In this document: positions 42,730-53,437 of the stretch, piece by piece | Layout: each line of letters opens with the position of its first letter | How positions within the stretch are numbered: position 1 is the first letter of the stretch | Assembly: GCF_936943645.1 (NCBI RefSeq) | Contig: NZ_CAKZJO010000063.1 | Coordinates: 1-63,710 of the forward strand | DNA from: an uncultured Bradyrhizobium sp. | Lineage (GTDB): Bacteria > Pseudomonadota > Alphaproteobacteria > Rhizobiales > Xanthobacteraceae | Direction: 5' to 3' | DNA: 63,710 nt | The notes under the pieces: generated by a model | What the model was told of the DNA's origin: nothing | The model's input: only the letters and a program-made list of their open reading frames with translations | The model's database searches: none | Made by a program: the position numbers and the translations under genes

Positions 42730-44280
42730 TCAGGCGGTGGCGACTTTCTTGTCGACCTCGGAAGCGACCGAGAATTCCTTGCGCAAGGTCGGTTTGTGGA
42801 TCTTGCCGGTGGCGTTGCGCGGCAGCGCGTCGACGAAGCGGATCTGGCGCGGGCATTTGAAGCGCGCCAGATTGGCCGCGCAATGTGCGAAGACGTCCGC
42901 TTCGGCCAGCTTCTGGCCGGGCTTGACCGCGACGATGGCTAGGCCGACCTCGCCCCATTGCGGATCGGCAATGCCGATCACGGCAGCTTCGGCGATCGCA
43001 TTGAGCTGATGCAGGACGTTCTCGACCTCGGCCGGATAGACGTTCTCGCCGCCGGATATGTACATGTCCTTCCAGCGATCGACGATGTAGTAGAAGCCTT
43101 CTTCGTCGACGCGCGTCGCATCGCCGGTGTGCAGCCAGCCGTCGGTGAAGGAGGTCTTGTTCGCCTCCGGCCTGTTCCAGTAACCCGGCGTGATGTTGGG
43201 ACCTTTCACCCAGAGTTCGCCGAGCTCGCCGACATCGGCATCGCTGCCGTCGGGGCGCACGATGCGGACTTCCGTGTGCAGCACCGGCTTGCCGGCGGAG
43301 CCGGCCTTGCGCGCGGCATCCTCGCGGTCGAGCACAAGCACGGCCGGCGAGGTCTCCGTCATGCCGTAGCCCTGCTGGAGTGCGACGCCGCGCGACTCCC
43401 AGACCTTCAGCAGCGGCACCGGCATCGGGGCGCCGCCGACGCCGCCGACGATCAGGCGGGAGAGGTCAGTCGTCGCGAAGGCCGGGTGTTGCGCCATGAA
43501 CTGGTAGATCGCGGGCACGCCGAAGAACGCGTTGATGCCCTGCGCGGGGTCGTTGATCAGGCCGAGCGCAGTGCCTGGATCGAAGACACGCATGATCATG
43601 ACCGTGCCGCCAGCGTGCAGCACCGGGTTGGTGTAGCAATTCAGCCCGCCGGTGTGGAACAGCGGCAGCACGGTGAGCAGCACCGAGGCCGGCCCGATGC
43701 AGGCGGGGCCGCCGAGATTGACGCAATTCCAGAAGGTCATGCCATGGGTGATGGTGGCGCCCTTCGGATGTCCTGTCGTGCCCGACGTGTACATGATGGT
43801 CGAGACGTCATCGAGCGTGACCTCCTCGGCGCGGTCGAGCGGCTTTGCGGCGGCGATGCCGGCCTCGTAGGATCCGTCGGGGCCAAGCAACAGGCTGGTC
43901 GGGATGTTGCAGAGCTTTGCGACGCTCAGCGCCGTCTCGGCGAGATCGGAATCGTGGATCATCACCTTCGGCGCGCAATCGCCGGTGATGAACTGGAGTT
44001 CGGGAACGGTGAGGCGGGTGTTCAGCGGCACGAAGATCGCGCCCAGCCGCCCGCAGGCGAACTGCACCTCCAGCGTATCGGTCGTGTTCAGTGCCAGCAC
44101 CGCGACGCGGTCGCCGCGTGCAACGTTCAACGTGTTTCGCAGGAACGAGGCGAGGCGCGAGACGCGGCCGTCGAGCTGCGAATAGGTGAAGCGGCGCTCG
44201 CTCGCGAGGTCGATCGCCGCGACCTTGTCAGGCGTGCGGCGGCCGTGGTGAATGATCCAGTCGTAGTAACGAACGGCCAA
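42730..44280 (-). CDS. AMP-forming acyl-CoA synthetase
   Basis: A 516-residue ANL-superfamily enzyme. The phosphate loop is IMYTSGTTGHPKGATI, A5 is GYGMTETSP, then GWLHTGDATRVDEEGFYYIV (A7), KDMYISGGENVYPAEVENVL (A8) and the C-terminal catalytic Lys region RNATGKIHKPTLR. The start is taken as the TTG at 44280, because GGGAGGAA is 4-11 bp upstream and translation begins LAVRYYDWI; the frame is open upstream but unsupported. The acid substrate is unknown. It is divergent from the two acyl-CoA dehydrogenases. Confidence 0.93.
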   Translation of the reverse strand: MAVRYYDWIIHHGRRTPDKVAAIDLASERRFTYSQLDGRVSRLASFLRNTLNVARGDRVAVLALNTTDTLEVQFACGRLGAIFVPLNTRLTVPELQFITGDCAPKVMIHDSDLAETALSVAKLCNIPTSLLLGPDGSYEAGIAAAKPLDRAEEVTLDDVSTIMYTSGTTGHPKGATITHGMTFWNCVNLGGPACIGPASVLLTVLPLFHTGGLNCYTNPVLHAGGTVMIMRVFDPGTALGLINDPAQGINAFFGVPAIYQFMAQHPAFATTDLSRLIVGGVGGAPMPVPLLKVWESRGVALQQGYGMTETSPAVLVLDREDAARKAGSAGKPVLHTEVRIVRPDGSDADVGELGELWVKGPNITPGYWNRPEANKTSFTDGWLHTGDATRVDEEGFYYIVDRWKDMYISGGENVYPAEVENVLHQLNAIAEAAVIGIADPQWGEVGLAIVAVKPGQKLAEADVFAHCAANLARFKCPRQIRFVDALPRNATGKIHKPTLRKEFSVASEVDKKVATA

Positions 44281-44546
44281 AATTCCTCCCTCGGCGGTCT
44301 TGTGCCGCCCTCCTTCTTGTTGCCCGTGCACCAAGCCCGGCGTGGCCCTGAGGCCAGCCGGAGTCTGTGCAGCAACATTTTTTTGCGCCAGAGTTGGCCT
44401 GCGAGCGGGGAAAATCGTCTTGCGTTGAGTTGCTAGGCTGCTTCCGCGCCAGCGGCCTCCGCTCCAGTCAGCCACTCCGCGCAAGTGAGCCGCCAAGGTT
44501 CCAGCCATGGTTGCCGCGACGAATCCGCCCCAGAGGCAAGTGCGCC

Positions 44547-45683
44547 ATGAAGAGCCCGTTCTATACCGCTGAGCATGACGCCTTCCGCGACGTCATGCGT
44601 CGCTTCGTCGAGAAGGAGATCACCCCGTTCGCCCATGAGTGGGACGAGGCCGGCGAATTCCCGCGCGCGCTCTATCGCAAGGCGGCCGAGATCGGCCTGT
44701 TGGGGCTGGGATTTCCCGAGGAATTTGGCGGGATCGCCGCCGATCAGTTCATGAAAATCGTGGCGAGCCAGGAGCTTGCGCGCGCCGGCGCCGGCGGTGT
44801 CAGCGCCAGCCTGATGAGCCACACCATCGGCTCGCCGCCGATCGCGCGGGCCGCACGCCCCGAGGTGAAGGCCCGGGTGCTGCCGCAGGTGCTGGCGGGC
44901 GAAAAGATCTCCGCGCTCGCGATCACCGAGCCGGGCGGCGGTTCTGACGTCGCAAACCTCCGCACCAGGGCGCGGCGCGACGGGGATCACTACGTCGTGA
45001 GCGGCGAAAAGACCTTCATCACGTCAGGTGTCCGCGCCGATTATCTGACCGTTGCGGTGCGTACCGGCGGCGAGGGCGCCGGCGGCGTCAGCCTGCTCCT
45101 GATCGAGGGCGACACACCCGGCCTCTCCCGCACCAAGCTGAAGAAGATGGGCTGGTGGGCCTCCGACACCGCGACGCTGCATTTCGACGAATGCCGCGTG
45201 CCGGCCGAGAATTTGATCGGCGAGGAGGGGCAGGGCTTCAAGATCATCATGCAGAATTTCAACAGCGAGCGCATGGGCATGGCGGCGGGCTGTACCGGCT
45301 TTGCGCGCGTCTGCCTCGATGAAGCCATCGCCTACGCCAAGGAGCGCAAGACCTTCGGCAAGCCGCTCGCCCAGCACCAGGTCATCCGCCACAAGATCGT
45401 CGACATGGCGCAGAAGGTAGCGGCCTCGCAGGCGATGCTGGAGCTGCTGGCCTGGCGGCTCGAGCAGGGCGAGAGCCCGGTCGCCGAGATCTGCATGATG
45501 AAGAATCAGGCAACCCAGACCATGGCGTTCTGCGCTTCGGAAGCCGTGCAGATCTTCGGTGGCGCCGGCTTCATGCGGGGCATCAAGGCCGAGCGCATCT
45601 ACCGCGAGGTCAAGGTCAACGCCATCGGCGGCGGCACCGAGGAGATCATGAAGGACCTGGCGTCGCGGCAGATGGGATTGTGA
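44547..45683 (+). CDS. Acyl-CoA dehydrogenase A
   Basis: A 378-residue FAD enzyme. It shows GFPEEFGGIAADQFMKIVASQE, ALAITEPGGGSDVANLRTRA (FAD-binding motif), KMGWWASDTATLHFDECRVP and KAERIYREVKVNAIGGGTEE. The last segment has IGGG where many members carry the catalytic Glu in YEGT, so the base is probably in the alternative position as in long-chain/isovaleryl types. Start ATG at 44547. A repeat element separates it from the next dehydrogenase. The substrate is unknown; a branched or cyclic acyl-CoA is possible. Confidence 0.93.
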   Translation: MKSPFYTAEHDAFRDVMRRFVEKEITPFAHEWDEAGEFPRALYRKAAEIGLLGLGFPEEFGGIAADQFMKIVASQELARAGAGGVSASLMSHTIGSPPIARAARPEVKARVLPQVLAGEKISALAITEPGGGSDVANLRTRARRDGDHYVVSGEKTFITSGVRADYLTVAVRTGGEGAGGVSLLLIEGDTPGLSRTKLKKMGWWASDTATLHFDECRVPAENLIGEEGQGFKIIMQNFNSERMGMAAGCTGFARVCLDEAIAYAKERKTFGKPLAQHQVIRHKIVDMAQKVAASQAMLELLAWRLEQGESPVAEICMMKNQATQTMAFCASEAVQIFGGAGFMRGIKAERIYREVKVNAIGGGTEEIMKDLASRQMGL

Positions 45684-45686
45684 GCC

Positions 45687-45812
45687 CGTCATTCCGGGGC
45701 GTGCGAAGCACGAGCTATGGTGCGCAATTGCGCACCTGAGAATCCATCGAGCCGCAAACACCGTAGAGGAATGGATTCCGGGCTTATCGCTTCGTGATGC
45801 CCCGGAATGACG
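45687..45812. repeat. Intergenic palindromic repeat with TGCGCAATTGCGCA core
   Basis: A 126-bp element. Ends CGTCATTCCGGGGC and GCCCCGGAATGACG are perfect complements. Within it, 45719-45736 is an 18-bp perfect palindrome (GGTGCGCAATTGCGCACC) sharing its core with the two 44-bp palindromes at 4285 and 8171. It sits between the two dehydrogenase genes. Confidence 0.9.
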
Positions 45813-45822
45813 AGAGGACGAA

Positions 45823-46985
<1,163 letters not shown>

Positions 46986-46986
<1 letters not shown>

Positions 46987-47642
46987 TGATCACGCTCTAT
47001 CACTGCGATGCCGCGCGCTCGTTCCGTCCGCTCTGGATGCTGGAGGAGATGGGGCTGCCCTATGAGCTGAAGATGCTGCCGTTCCCGCCGCGGGTCTTCG
47101 CCAAGGAATATCTGGCGATCAATCCGCTCGGCACGATTCCCTTCCTGGTCGACGGCGAGACCAAGATGACGGAGTCCTCCGGCATCTGCCACTATCTCGG
47201 CATCAAGCACGGGCCGACGCCGCTGATGGTCGGTCCCGAAGATCCCGCCTACGGCGCGTTCCTGAACTGGCTGTATTTCAGCGACGCCACGTTAACCTTT
47301 CCGCAGACGCTGGTGCTCAGATACACCCAGCTCGAGCCGGAGGAGCGGCGTAATCCGCAGGTCGCCACCGACTATGCGAAGTGGTTCCTGGGACGGCTGC
47401 GCGCCGTCGAGGCAGCCACTGCAAATGCTGAAACCTTGTGCGCCGGCCGTTTCACCGCCGCTGACATTGTCATCGGTTATGCGCTTCGGCTGGCGGACAA
47501 TATCGGGCTCGCCAAGGATTTTGGGCCAAATGTCGCGGCCTATTGGGCGCGCTTGCAGCAGCGCGACGGGTTCAAGCGCGCGGTTGCTGCGGAGCAGAAG
47601 GCGGGCGCCGAGCAAAATGTTGCGCCGCGTGTGAGGGCGTAA
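46986..47642 (+). CDS. Glutathione S-transferase family protein
   Basis: A 218-residue protein. Thioredoxin-fold N-domain (about 1-80): ITLYHCDAARSFRPLWMLEE with a Cys/Ser-type active region, LAINPLGTIPFLVDGETKMT (cis-Pro) and ESSGICHYLG (glutathione gamma-Glu site). All-helical C-domain (about 90-205), with FTAADIVIGYALRLADNIGL. Start overlaps the stop of the dehydrogenase gene (TGATG). It may conjugate or isomerise a reactive intermediate of the pathway, or simply detoxify. Confidence 0.92.
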
Positions 47643-47727
47643 GCATTCCGCAGGATGGGACTACGGTCTCATCACGGTTCCGGACGCGACTGATCGTCGT
47701 CCCGGAATGTAATCTTTTGCGCGTCCA

Positions 47728-47755
47728 TGACAGCGCTATCCCGTCGTGACAGCGC
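47728..47755 (+). promoter_or_regulatory. Direct repeat TGACAGCGC upstream of the AraC gene
   Basis: Two exact copies, 47728-47736 and 47747-47755, 19 bp apart start to start (about two helical turns), 64 bp before the AraC-type ATG. Such tandem half-sites are typical for AraC regulators, so autoregulation is possible. Confidence 0.4.
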
Positions 47756-47818
47756 CCAAATTTCCGCTAAGGTGACCTCCGTCCGCAGCGGCCAGAGAGC
47801 CGCGCGAGGAGGAGCCCA

Positions 47819-48619
47819 ATGGAATATAACGGTCGCGAATCCGACCATCTGATGCTGATCACGCCGGAGCGGGTGTTTTATGCGGGCCTGCTCGGTCGCC
47901 CCCGCAAGCGGACCCCGGGCTGTTGCCATGTCTATGTGGCGGTGAAGGGCAATCTGCACCTGACCATCGACGACGTCCTCGCCACCGGCGAGCTGTTTGT
48001 CACCCTGCCGAACCAGCGGCATTCCATTGCCAGCGACTATCGCACCGCGATCAGCGTGACGCTCGAGCCCGAGAGCATGCCGGATGGCGTGATCGAGGCC
48101 CTGGCCGAACGGCTCACCGGACCCGATCGGGCCGTCTACGCCCGCAAGATCCTCGCCGCCTATGCGCTGCTGCGCCAGCGCCGCTATGGCGACATCACCA
48201 CCGCCGAATTCGATGAGATGTGCTTTGGCGAGGCGCTGCCGCGCCGTGTGCTCGACCCGCGCGTGACCCGCGCCGTTGCCCGCATCGAGCGCTTCACCGG
48301 CGAGCCGGTGACCGCCGATACCTGTGCGGCCGAAGCCGGGCTCTCGGCCTCGCGCTTCCTGCATCTGTTCAAGGAGGAGACCGGCATCTCGTTCCGCTCC
48401 TTCCGGGCCTGGAAGCGTGCGCGGCATCTGCTGCACTTCGCCAATCAGGACCTCAACCTCGCTCATCTCGCGCAGGACATCGGCTATCCCGATTCCACGC
48501 ATTTCAGCCACTCGATCCGCCGCTTCTACGGCTTGAAGCCGCGCGCGATCTTCGTCGGCTCGCGCGACCTTGCGATCTATCGCAGCACCGAGACAGTTCG
48601 GATGGCGGAGGCGAGCTAG
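47819..48619 (+). CDS. AraC-family transcriptional regulator
   Basis: A 266-residue protein. The N-terminal domain (about 1-150) is cupin-like (CCHVYVAVKGNLHLTIDDVL), and the C-terminal AraC double helix-turn-helix (about 165-255) has SASRFLHLFKEETGISFRSF, RARHLLHFANQDLNLAHLAQ and SHFS-type second helix DSTHFSHSIRRFYGLKPRAI. GGAGGAG precedes the ATG. By position it may control the dehydrogenase-GST genes before it or the cleavage-enzyme/carboxylase genes after it. Effector unknown. Confidence 0.92.
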   Translation: MEYNGRESDHLMLITPERVFYAGLLGRPRKRTPGCCHVYVAVKGNLHLTIDDVLATGELFVTLPNQRHSIASDYRTAISVTLEPESMPDGVIEALAERLTGPDRAVYARKILAAYALLRQRRYGDITTAEFDEMCFGEALPRRVLDPRVTRAVARIERFTGEPVTADTCAAEAGLSASRFLHLFKEETGISFRSFRAWKRARHLLHFANQDLNLAHLAQDIGYPDSTHFSHSIRRFYGLKPRAIFVGSRDLAIYRSTETVRMAEAS

Positions 48620-48638
48620 TTTCGCTCTCGTTATCCTT

Positions 48639-48728
48639 CGTAGGGCAGGTTAGCGCAGCGTAACCCGCCTCTTTGATCTCCTCGGCGACAGAAGTCGCGG
48701 GTTACGCCTTCGGCTAACCCGCCCTGCG
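48639..48728. repeat. Intergenic palindromic repeat (GTAGGGC-GGTTAGCG family), second copy
   Basis: A 90-bp element with ends CGTAGGGCAGGTTAGCGCAG and CCTTCGGCTAACCCGCCCTGCG-type right arm, plus the inner GTAACCCGC/GCGGGTTAC pair; same family as 30410-30496. It lies past the AraC stop. Confidence 0.88.
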
Positions 48729-48824
48729 ATTCGTCGTTTTTCCCAGCTTCTCCGCGCAAGAAGCCGCATGCCCTGCATCACATGATCGCGTTCGTTGAAT
48801 TCAACGTTGCGAGATATTTTTGGC

Positions 48825-49691
48825 ATGAGCGACAAGGCCGTCATCACCTGCGCGCTGAACGGCGTGCTCACCGATCCCAAGCAGCACAACGTGCCTGTCA
48901 CGCCCGAGCAGATGGCGCGCGAGGCCAAGGCTGCGTTCGAGGCCGGTGCGTCCATCATGCACATCCATCTGCGCCAGCAGGCGCCGGGCAAGGGGCACCT
49001 GCCGTCCTGGGAGGTCAGCGTCAGCAGGGAGATCCAGCAGGCGATCCGCGAGGCCTGCCCCGGCGTGATCATCAATCACACCTCGGGCGTTTCTGGGCCG
49101 AACTATTCCGGCGCGCTCGACTGCATCCGCGAGACCATGCCTGAGATCGCCGCCTGCAACGCCGGCTCGCTGAACTATCTGAAGGTCAAGGCCGACAATA
49201 CCTGGGCCTGGCCGCCGATGATGTTCGACAACGCCGTCGAGAAGGTGAAGGACTATCTCGACGTCATGAACGCGGTCGGCACCATTCCTGAGTTTGAGTG
49301 CTTCGACGTCGGCATCGTGCGCTGCGTCGGCATGTACCACCAGGTCGGCATGTACAAGGGCCCGCTCGAATACAATTTCGTCATGGGCGTCGCCTCCGGC
49401 ATGCCTGCCGACCCTGAATTGCTGCCGATCCTGATCAAGCTGAAGCGGCCCGAGGCGCATTTCCAGGTCACCGCCATCGGCCGCGAAGAGATCTGGCCAC
49501 TGCACCAGCGCTGCGCCGAGCTCGGCGGTCATCTGCGTACCGGCCTCGAAGACGCCTTCTACCTCGCCGACGGCAAGAAGGTGACGTCGAACGGCCAGCT
49601 GATCGAGGCCATCGCCGCTTGCGCCCGCCGCGCCGGCCGCGAGATCGCAAGCCCCGCCGAGGCGCGGAAGATCTTTGGGACGAATCGCTGA
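48825..49691 (+). CDS. Beta-keto acid cleavage enzyme (BKACE, DUF849 family)
   Basis: A 288-residue TIM-barrel zinc enzyme. With the ATG at 48825, the metal-binding His46 and His48 (MHIHLR) coincide with those of the characterised 3-keto-5-aminohexanoate cleavage enzyme Kce. The substrate-binding Arg/Glu pair lies in LRTGLED (Arg238, Glu242), which I align with Kce Arg226/Glu230. The family condenses a beta-keto acid with acetyl-CoA and splits it into acetoacetate and a new CoA thioester. The substrate differs between members and is unknown here. The acyl-CoA carboxylase that follows suggests a short-chain acyl pathway. Confidence 0.93.
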   Translation: MSDKAVITCALNGVLTDPKQHNVPVTPEQMAREAKAAFEAGASIMHIHLRQQAPGKGHLPSWEVSVSREIQQAIREACPGVIINHTSGVSGPNYSGALDCIRETMPEIAACNAGSLNYLKVKADNTWAWPPMMFDNAVEKVKDYLDVMNAVGTIPEFECFDVGIVRCVGMYHQVGMYKGPLEYNFVMGVASGMPADPELLPILIKLKRPEAHFQVTAIGREEIWPLHQRCAELGGHLRTGLEDAFYLADGKKVTSNGQLIEAIAACARRAGREIASPAEARKIFGTNR

Positions 49692-49697
49692 AGGTAG

Positions 49698-49818
49698 CCG
49701 TCACAGCGAGCGACTTGTCCGCCGAAGCTCGAAGAGCAAAGGCGGAAGCAAAGCAATCCAGAGTGCATCCGCGGAAACAGACTGGATTGCTTCGTCGCTT
49801 CGCTCCTCGCAATGACGG
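49698..49818. repeat. Composite intergenic repeat (CAATGACGG-type)
   Basis: A 121-bp element. The right arm CGCTCCTCGCAATGACGG and the pair AAGCAATCCAGAG/CTGGATTGCTT belong to a repeat common in alphaproteobacterial genomes. Its left arm is interrupted: CCGTCACAGCGAGCG is followed by about 35 bp from another repeat type (CTTGTCCGCCGAAGC to AAGGCGGAAG) before the hairpin arm resumes. Confidence 0.7.
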
Positions 49819-49831
49819 GTAGGATAGAGTC

Positions 49832-51448
49832 ATGTCCATTCTCGAAAACACCATCTCCCCCGGCAGCGCGGCCTACCACGCCAACCGCGACGGCATGCTC
49901 GGCCTGATCGACCGCATGCGTGCGCTGGAAGAGCGCACGCGAGCCGCATCGGCTGCGGCGAAGGACCGCTTCCACAAGCGCGGCCAGCTGCTGCCGCGCG
50001 AGCGCGTCGCGCTGGTGCTCGATCCTGGCGCGCCCTTCATCGAGCTGTCCACGCTTGCCGGGTACATGTTCGACGTTCCCGATGCGGCCAAGAGCGTGCC
50101 CGGTGGCGGCGTCATCGCCGGCATCGGCTTCGTCTCGGGCATCCGCTGCATGGTCAGTGCCAACGACGCCGGCATCGATGCCGGTGCGCTGCAGCCCTAT
50201 GGCCTCGACAAGACGCTGCGGGTGCAGGAGCTCGCGCTCGAGAACAAGCTGCCTTATGTGCAGCTCGTGGAAAGCGCCGGCGCCAATCTGCTGCGCTACC
50301 GCGTCGAGGACTTTGTCCGCGGCGGCAACATCTTCCGTAATCTCGCCCGGCTCTCGGCGGCCGGGCTCCCCGTCGTCACCGTCACGCACGGCTCCTCCAC
50401 CGCGGGCGGCGCCTATCAGACGGGCCTGTCCGACTACATCGTCATGGTCCGTGGTCGCACCCGGGCGTTCCTAGCGGGTCCCCCGCTGCTGAAGGCCGCG
50501 ACCGGCGAGATCGCGACCGAGGAAGAGCTCGGCGGCGCCGAGATGCACACGCAGATCTCCGGCCTCGGCGACTATCTCGCCGAAGACGATCGCGACGGCT
50601 TGCGCATCGCGCGCGAGATCATGGCGGCGCTGGAATGGGAGCGGCCGGCCCGGGTCGCGCCGGAATTCAAGCCGCCGCGCTACGACCAGGACGAGCTGCT
50701 CGGCATCATGCCGATGGACCACAAGCGCCCGGTCGACATGCGCCAAGTGATCGCGCGCATCATCGACGATTCCGATTTCACCGAGATGGCGCCGAATTAC
50801 GGCCCGGCCACCGTCTGCGGCCACGCCCGCATCGAGGGCCAGGCCATCGGCATCATCACCAATAACGGCCCGCTCGATCCCGCCGGCGCCAACAAGGCGA
50901 CGCATTTCATCCAGGCCTGCTGCCAGACCCGCACGCCGATCCTCTATCTCAACAACACCACCGGCTACATGGTCGGCAAGGCCTATGAGGAAGCCGGCAT
51001 GATCAAGCACGGCTCCAAGATGATCCAGGCGGTGACCTCGGCGACGGTGCCGCAGATCACCATCTACTGCGGCGCCTCGTTCGGCGCCGGCAATTACGGC
51101 ATGTGCGGCCGCGGCTTCCATCCGCGCTTCTGCTTCTCCTGGCCCAATGCCAAGACCGCGGTGATGGGCGGCGAGCAAGCCGCCGAGACCATGGCCATCG
51201 TGACCGAGGCCGCCGCGGCCCGCCGCGGCAAGCCGATCGAGAAGGACAAGCTGGACGCCATGAAAGCGCAGATCATCGGCGTGTTCGACGGCCAGATGGA
51301 CGTGTTCTCGACCAGCGCGCGCGTGCTCGACGACGGCGTGATCGATCCCCGCGACACCCGCGCGGTTCTGTCCGAGGTGCTCGCGATCTGCCGCGAGGGC
51401 GATGCGCGGACGCCGCAGCGCATGCAGTTTTCGGTGGCCCGCCCATGA
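49832..51448 (+). CDS. Acyl-CoA carboxylase carboxyltransferase (beta) subunit
   Basis: A 538-residue carboxyltransferase with two crotonase-like domains. N-domain (about 45-290) has GGGVIAGIGFVSGIRCMVSA, HGSSTAGGAYQTGLSDYIVM and RAFLAGPPLLKAATGE; C-domain (about 300-535) has NNTTGYMVGKAYEEAGMIKH, YCGASFGAGNYGMCGR and VMGGEQAAETM. The GASFGAGNYGM and TGYMVG segments resemble methylcrotonyl- and geranyl-CoA carboxylase beta subunits rather than propionyl-CoA carboxylase. The next gene is the biotin subunit and overlaps it (ATGA), so they form one enzyme. The acyl-CoA substrate is not certain. Confidence 0.92.
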   Translation: MSILENTISPGSAAYHANRDGMLGLIDRMRALEERTRAASAAAKDRFHKRGQLLPRERVALVLDPGAPFIELSTLAGYMFDVPDAAKSVPGGGVIAGIGFVSGIRCMVSANDAGIDAGALQPYGLDKTLRVQELALENKLPYVQLVESAGANLLRYRVEDFVRGGNIFRNLARLSAAGLPVVTVTHGSSTAGGAYQTGLSDYIVMVRGRTRAFLAGPPLLKAATGEIATEEELGGAEMHTQISGLGDYLAEDDRDGLRIAREIMAALEWERPARVAPEFKPPRYDQDELLGIMPMDHKRPVDMRQVIARIIDDSDFTEMAPNYGPATVCGHARIEGQAIGIITNNGPLDPAGANKATHFIQACCQTRTPILYLNNTTGYMVGKAYEEAGMIKHGSKMIQAVTSATVPQITIYCGASFGAGNYGMCGRGFHPRFCFSWPNAKTAVMGGEQAAETMAIVTEAAAARRGKPIEKDKLDAMKAQIIGVFDGQMDVFSTSARVLDDGVIDPRDTRAVLSEVLAICREGDARTPQRMQFSVARP

Positions 51449-53433
51449 GGAACGGATCAGTGCAGCACCGGCCGTTCTTCAAGGTCCTGGTTGCCAATCG
51501 CGGCGAGATCGCACTGCGCGTCATGCGCAGCGCGCGACAGCTCGGGCTTGGCGTCGTCGCGGTGTATTCGGATGCCGATCATGACGCGCTCCATGTGCGG
51601 CAAGCCGACCAGGCCGTGCGCATCGGCGAAGCCTTGCCGACGCAGTCCTATCTCAACATCCCCGCGATCATCGCGGCGGCCAAGGCGAGCGGCGCCGATG
51701 CCGTGCATCCCGGCTACGGCTTCCTCGCCGAGAACGAAGATTTCGCGCAGGCCTGCAAGGATGCCGGCCTCGTCTTCATCGGCCCGTCGCCGCAGGCGAT
51801 CGAGGCGATGGGCAACAAGGCCGGCGCCAAGGAGATCATGAAGAAGGCCGGCGTGCCCTGCGTGCCCGGTTATCAGGGTGCCGATCAGGGCGACGAGGTC
51901 ATGCTTGCGGAGGCCAAGAAGATCGGCTTCCCTGTGATGATCAAGGCGGTCGCCGGCGGCGGCGGCCGCGGCATGCGGCTTGTCACGGATGCTGCGTCGT
52001 TCCCCGATGCGCTACGCAGCGCGCGGTCAGAGGCGAAGGCGGCGTTCGGCGATCCCACCGTCATCCTCGAGCGCGCCATCCAGAATCCGCGGCACATCGA
52101 GATCCAGGTGTTCGGCGACAGCCACGGCAATGCCATCCATCTCGGCGAGCGCGATTGCTCCGTGCAGCGGCGGCACCAGAAGCTGATCGAGGAGGCGCCG
52201 TCGCCGGCGGTCACGGCCGAGCTCCGTGCGAAAATGGGCGAGGTCGCGGTCTCGGCGGTGAAAGCGCTGCGTTATGAGGGCGCCGGCACGCTGGAGTTCC
52301 TGCTCGATGCGAGTGGCGAATTCTACTTCATGGAGATGAACACGCGCCTCCAGGTCGAGCATCCCGTCACAGAGGCGATCACCGGGCTTGACCTCGTCGA
52401 GCTGCAGCTGCGCGTCGCGCGCGGCGAAGCGCTGCCGATCAAGCAGCAGGACATCAAATTCTCCGGCCACGCCATCGAGGTCCGCCTCTGCTCGGAAGAT
52501 GCCGCGCAGGATTTCATGCCGCAGTCCGGCCGCATGGCGCGCTGGCAGGTGCCGCAGGGCATCCGCGTCGAGCACGCGCTGCAATCGGGCTCGGAGATCC
52601 CGCCCTTCTACGATTCCATGATCGCGAAGGTGATCAGCCACGGCGCCACGCGCGAGGAGGCGAGGGGGCGGCTGATCGTCGGCCTCGAGCAGCTCACCGC
52701 TTTCGGCGTGACCACCAATCAGTCGTTCCTGATGTCGTGCCTGCGTCACCCCGGCTTTGCCCAGGGCGAAGCGACGACGGCCTTCATCGGCGCGCACCGC
52801 GACGAGCTGTTGGGGCCAAGCGCGAACGCCGCGTTCGACACCGCGCTGGCGGGCCTGCTGCTCTACGTCACCAACCCGCGCGCACCATCCTGGCAAGGTG
52901 GCCGGAGCCTGTCGGCAACGTTCCCGCTGCCGGCGAAAATCGAGATCGCCGGCCAGACGCTGGAGCTCGAAATCACCCGCGAACGCGATGGCAGCTACAC
53001 TGTTGCCAACGCTGATGGGCAGGACAGGTTCGAGATCGATCAGCTCGACGCCGATACGATCCGCTTCCGCCATGACGGCGTGATGGACAGCGCAAAATTC
53101 CTGCGCGACGGCGATCGGCTTTTTCTCCAGCACTGCGGCATTCCGCTCGCGCTCACCGACCTCACCCTGGCCGCGCCGAAAGCCGCCGCAAGCAATGGCG
53201 GTGATGGCAAGGTGCGCGCCGCCATGAATGGCCGGGTCGTCGCGGTTCTGGTCAAGCCGGGTGATCGCGTTGCCGCCGGTCAGCCCGTGCTGACGCTGGA
53301 AGCGATGAAGATGGAGCACGTCCACAAGGCCGGCATCGACGGCGTGGTCGCCGCGATCGACGTCGCCGAGGGCGAGCAGGTCACCACGGGCCGGATCGTG
53401 GCGGAGATCGGGAAAGTTTCGCCGGCCGCGTGA
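51445..53433 (+). CDS. Acyl-CoA carboxylase biotin carboxylase/biotin carrier (alpha) subunit
   Basis: A 662-residue protein. Biotin carboxylase domain (about 8-450): LVANRGEIALRVMRSARQLG, HPGYGFLAENEDFAQACKDA, the ATP-binding AVAGGGGRGMRLV, and EMNTRLQVEHPVTE. A linker follows (about 460-590), then a biotinyl domain at the C-terminus with the biotin lysine in LEAMKMEH. Start ATG at 51445 overlaps the stop of the carboxyltransferase (ATGA). The length and single biotin domain are typical of propionyl/methylcrotonyl-type alpha subunits. Confidence 0.95.
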   Translation: MRNGSVQHRPFFKVLVANRGEIALRVMRSARQLGLGVVAVYSDADHDALHVRQADQAVRIGEALPTQSYLNIPAIIAAAKASGADAVHPGYGFLAENEDFAQACKDAGLVFIGPSPQAIEAMGNKAGAKEIMKKAGVPCVPGYQGADQGDEVMLAEAKKIGFPVMIKAVAGGGGRGMRLVTDAASFPDALRSARSEAKAAFGDPTVILERAIQNPRHIEIQVFGDSHGNAIHLGERDCSVQRRHQKLIEEAPSPAVTAELRAKMGEVAVSAVKALRYEGAGTLEFLLDASGEFYFMEMNTRLQVEHPVTEAITGLDLVELQLRVARGEALPIKQQDIKFSGHAIEVRLCSEDAAQDFMPQSGRMARWQVPQGIRVEHALQSGSEIPPFYDSMIAKVISHGATREEARGRLIVGLEQLTAFGVTTNQSFLMSCLRHPGFAQGEATTAFIGAHRDELLGPSANAAFDTALAGLLLYVTNPRAPSWQGGRSLSATFPLPAKIEIAGQTLELEITRERDGSYTVANADGQDRFEIDQLDADTIRFRHDGVMDSAKFLRDGDRLFLQHCGIPLALTDLTLAAPKAAASNGGDGKVRAAMNGRVVAVLVKPGDRVAAGQPVLTLEAMKMEHVHKAGIDGVVAAIDVAEGEQVTTGRIVAEIGKVSPAA

Positions 53434-53437
53434 GCGG

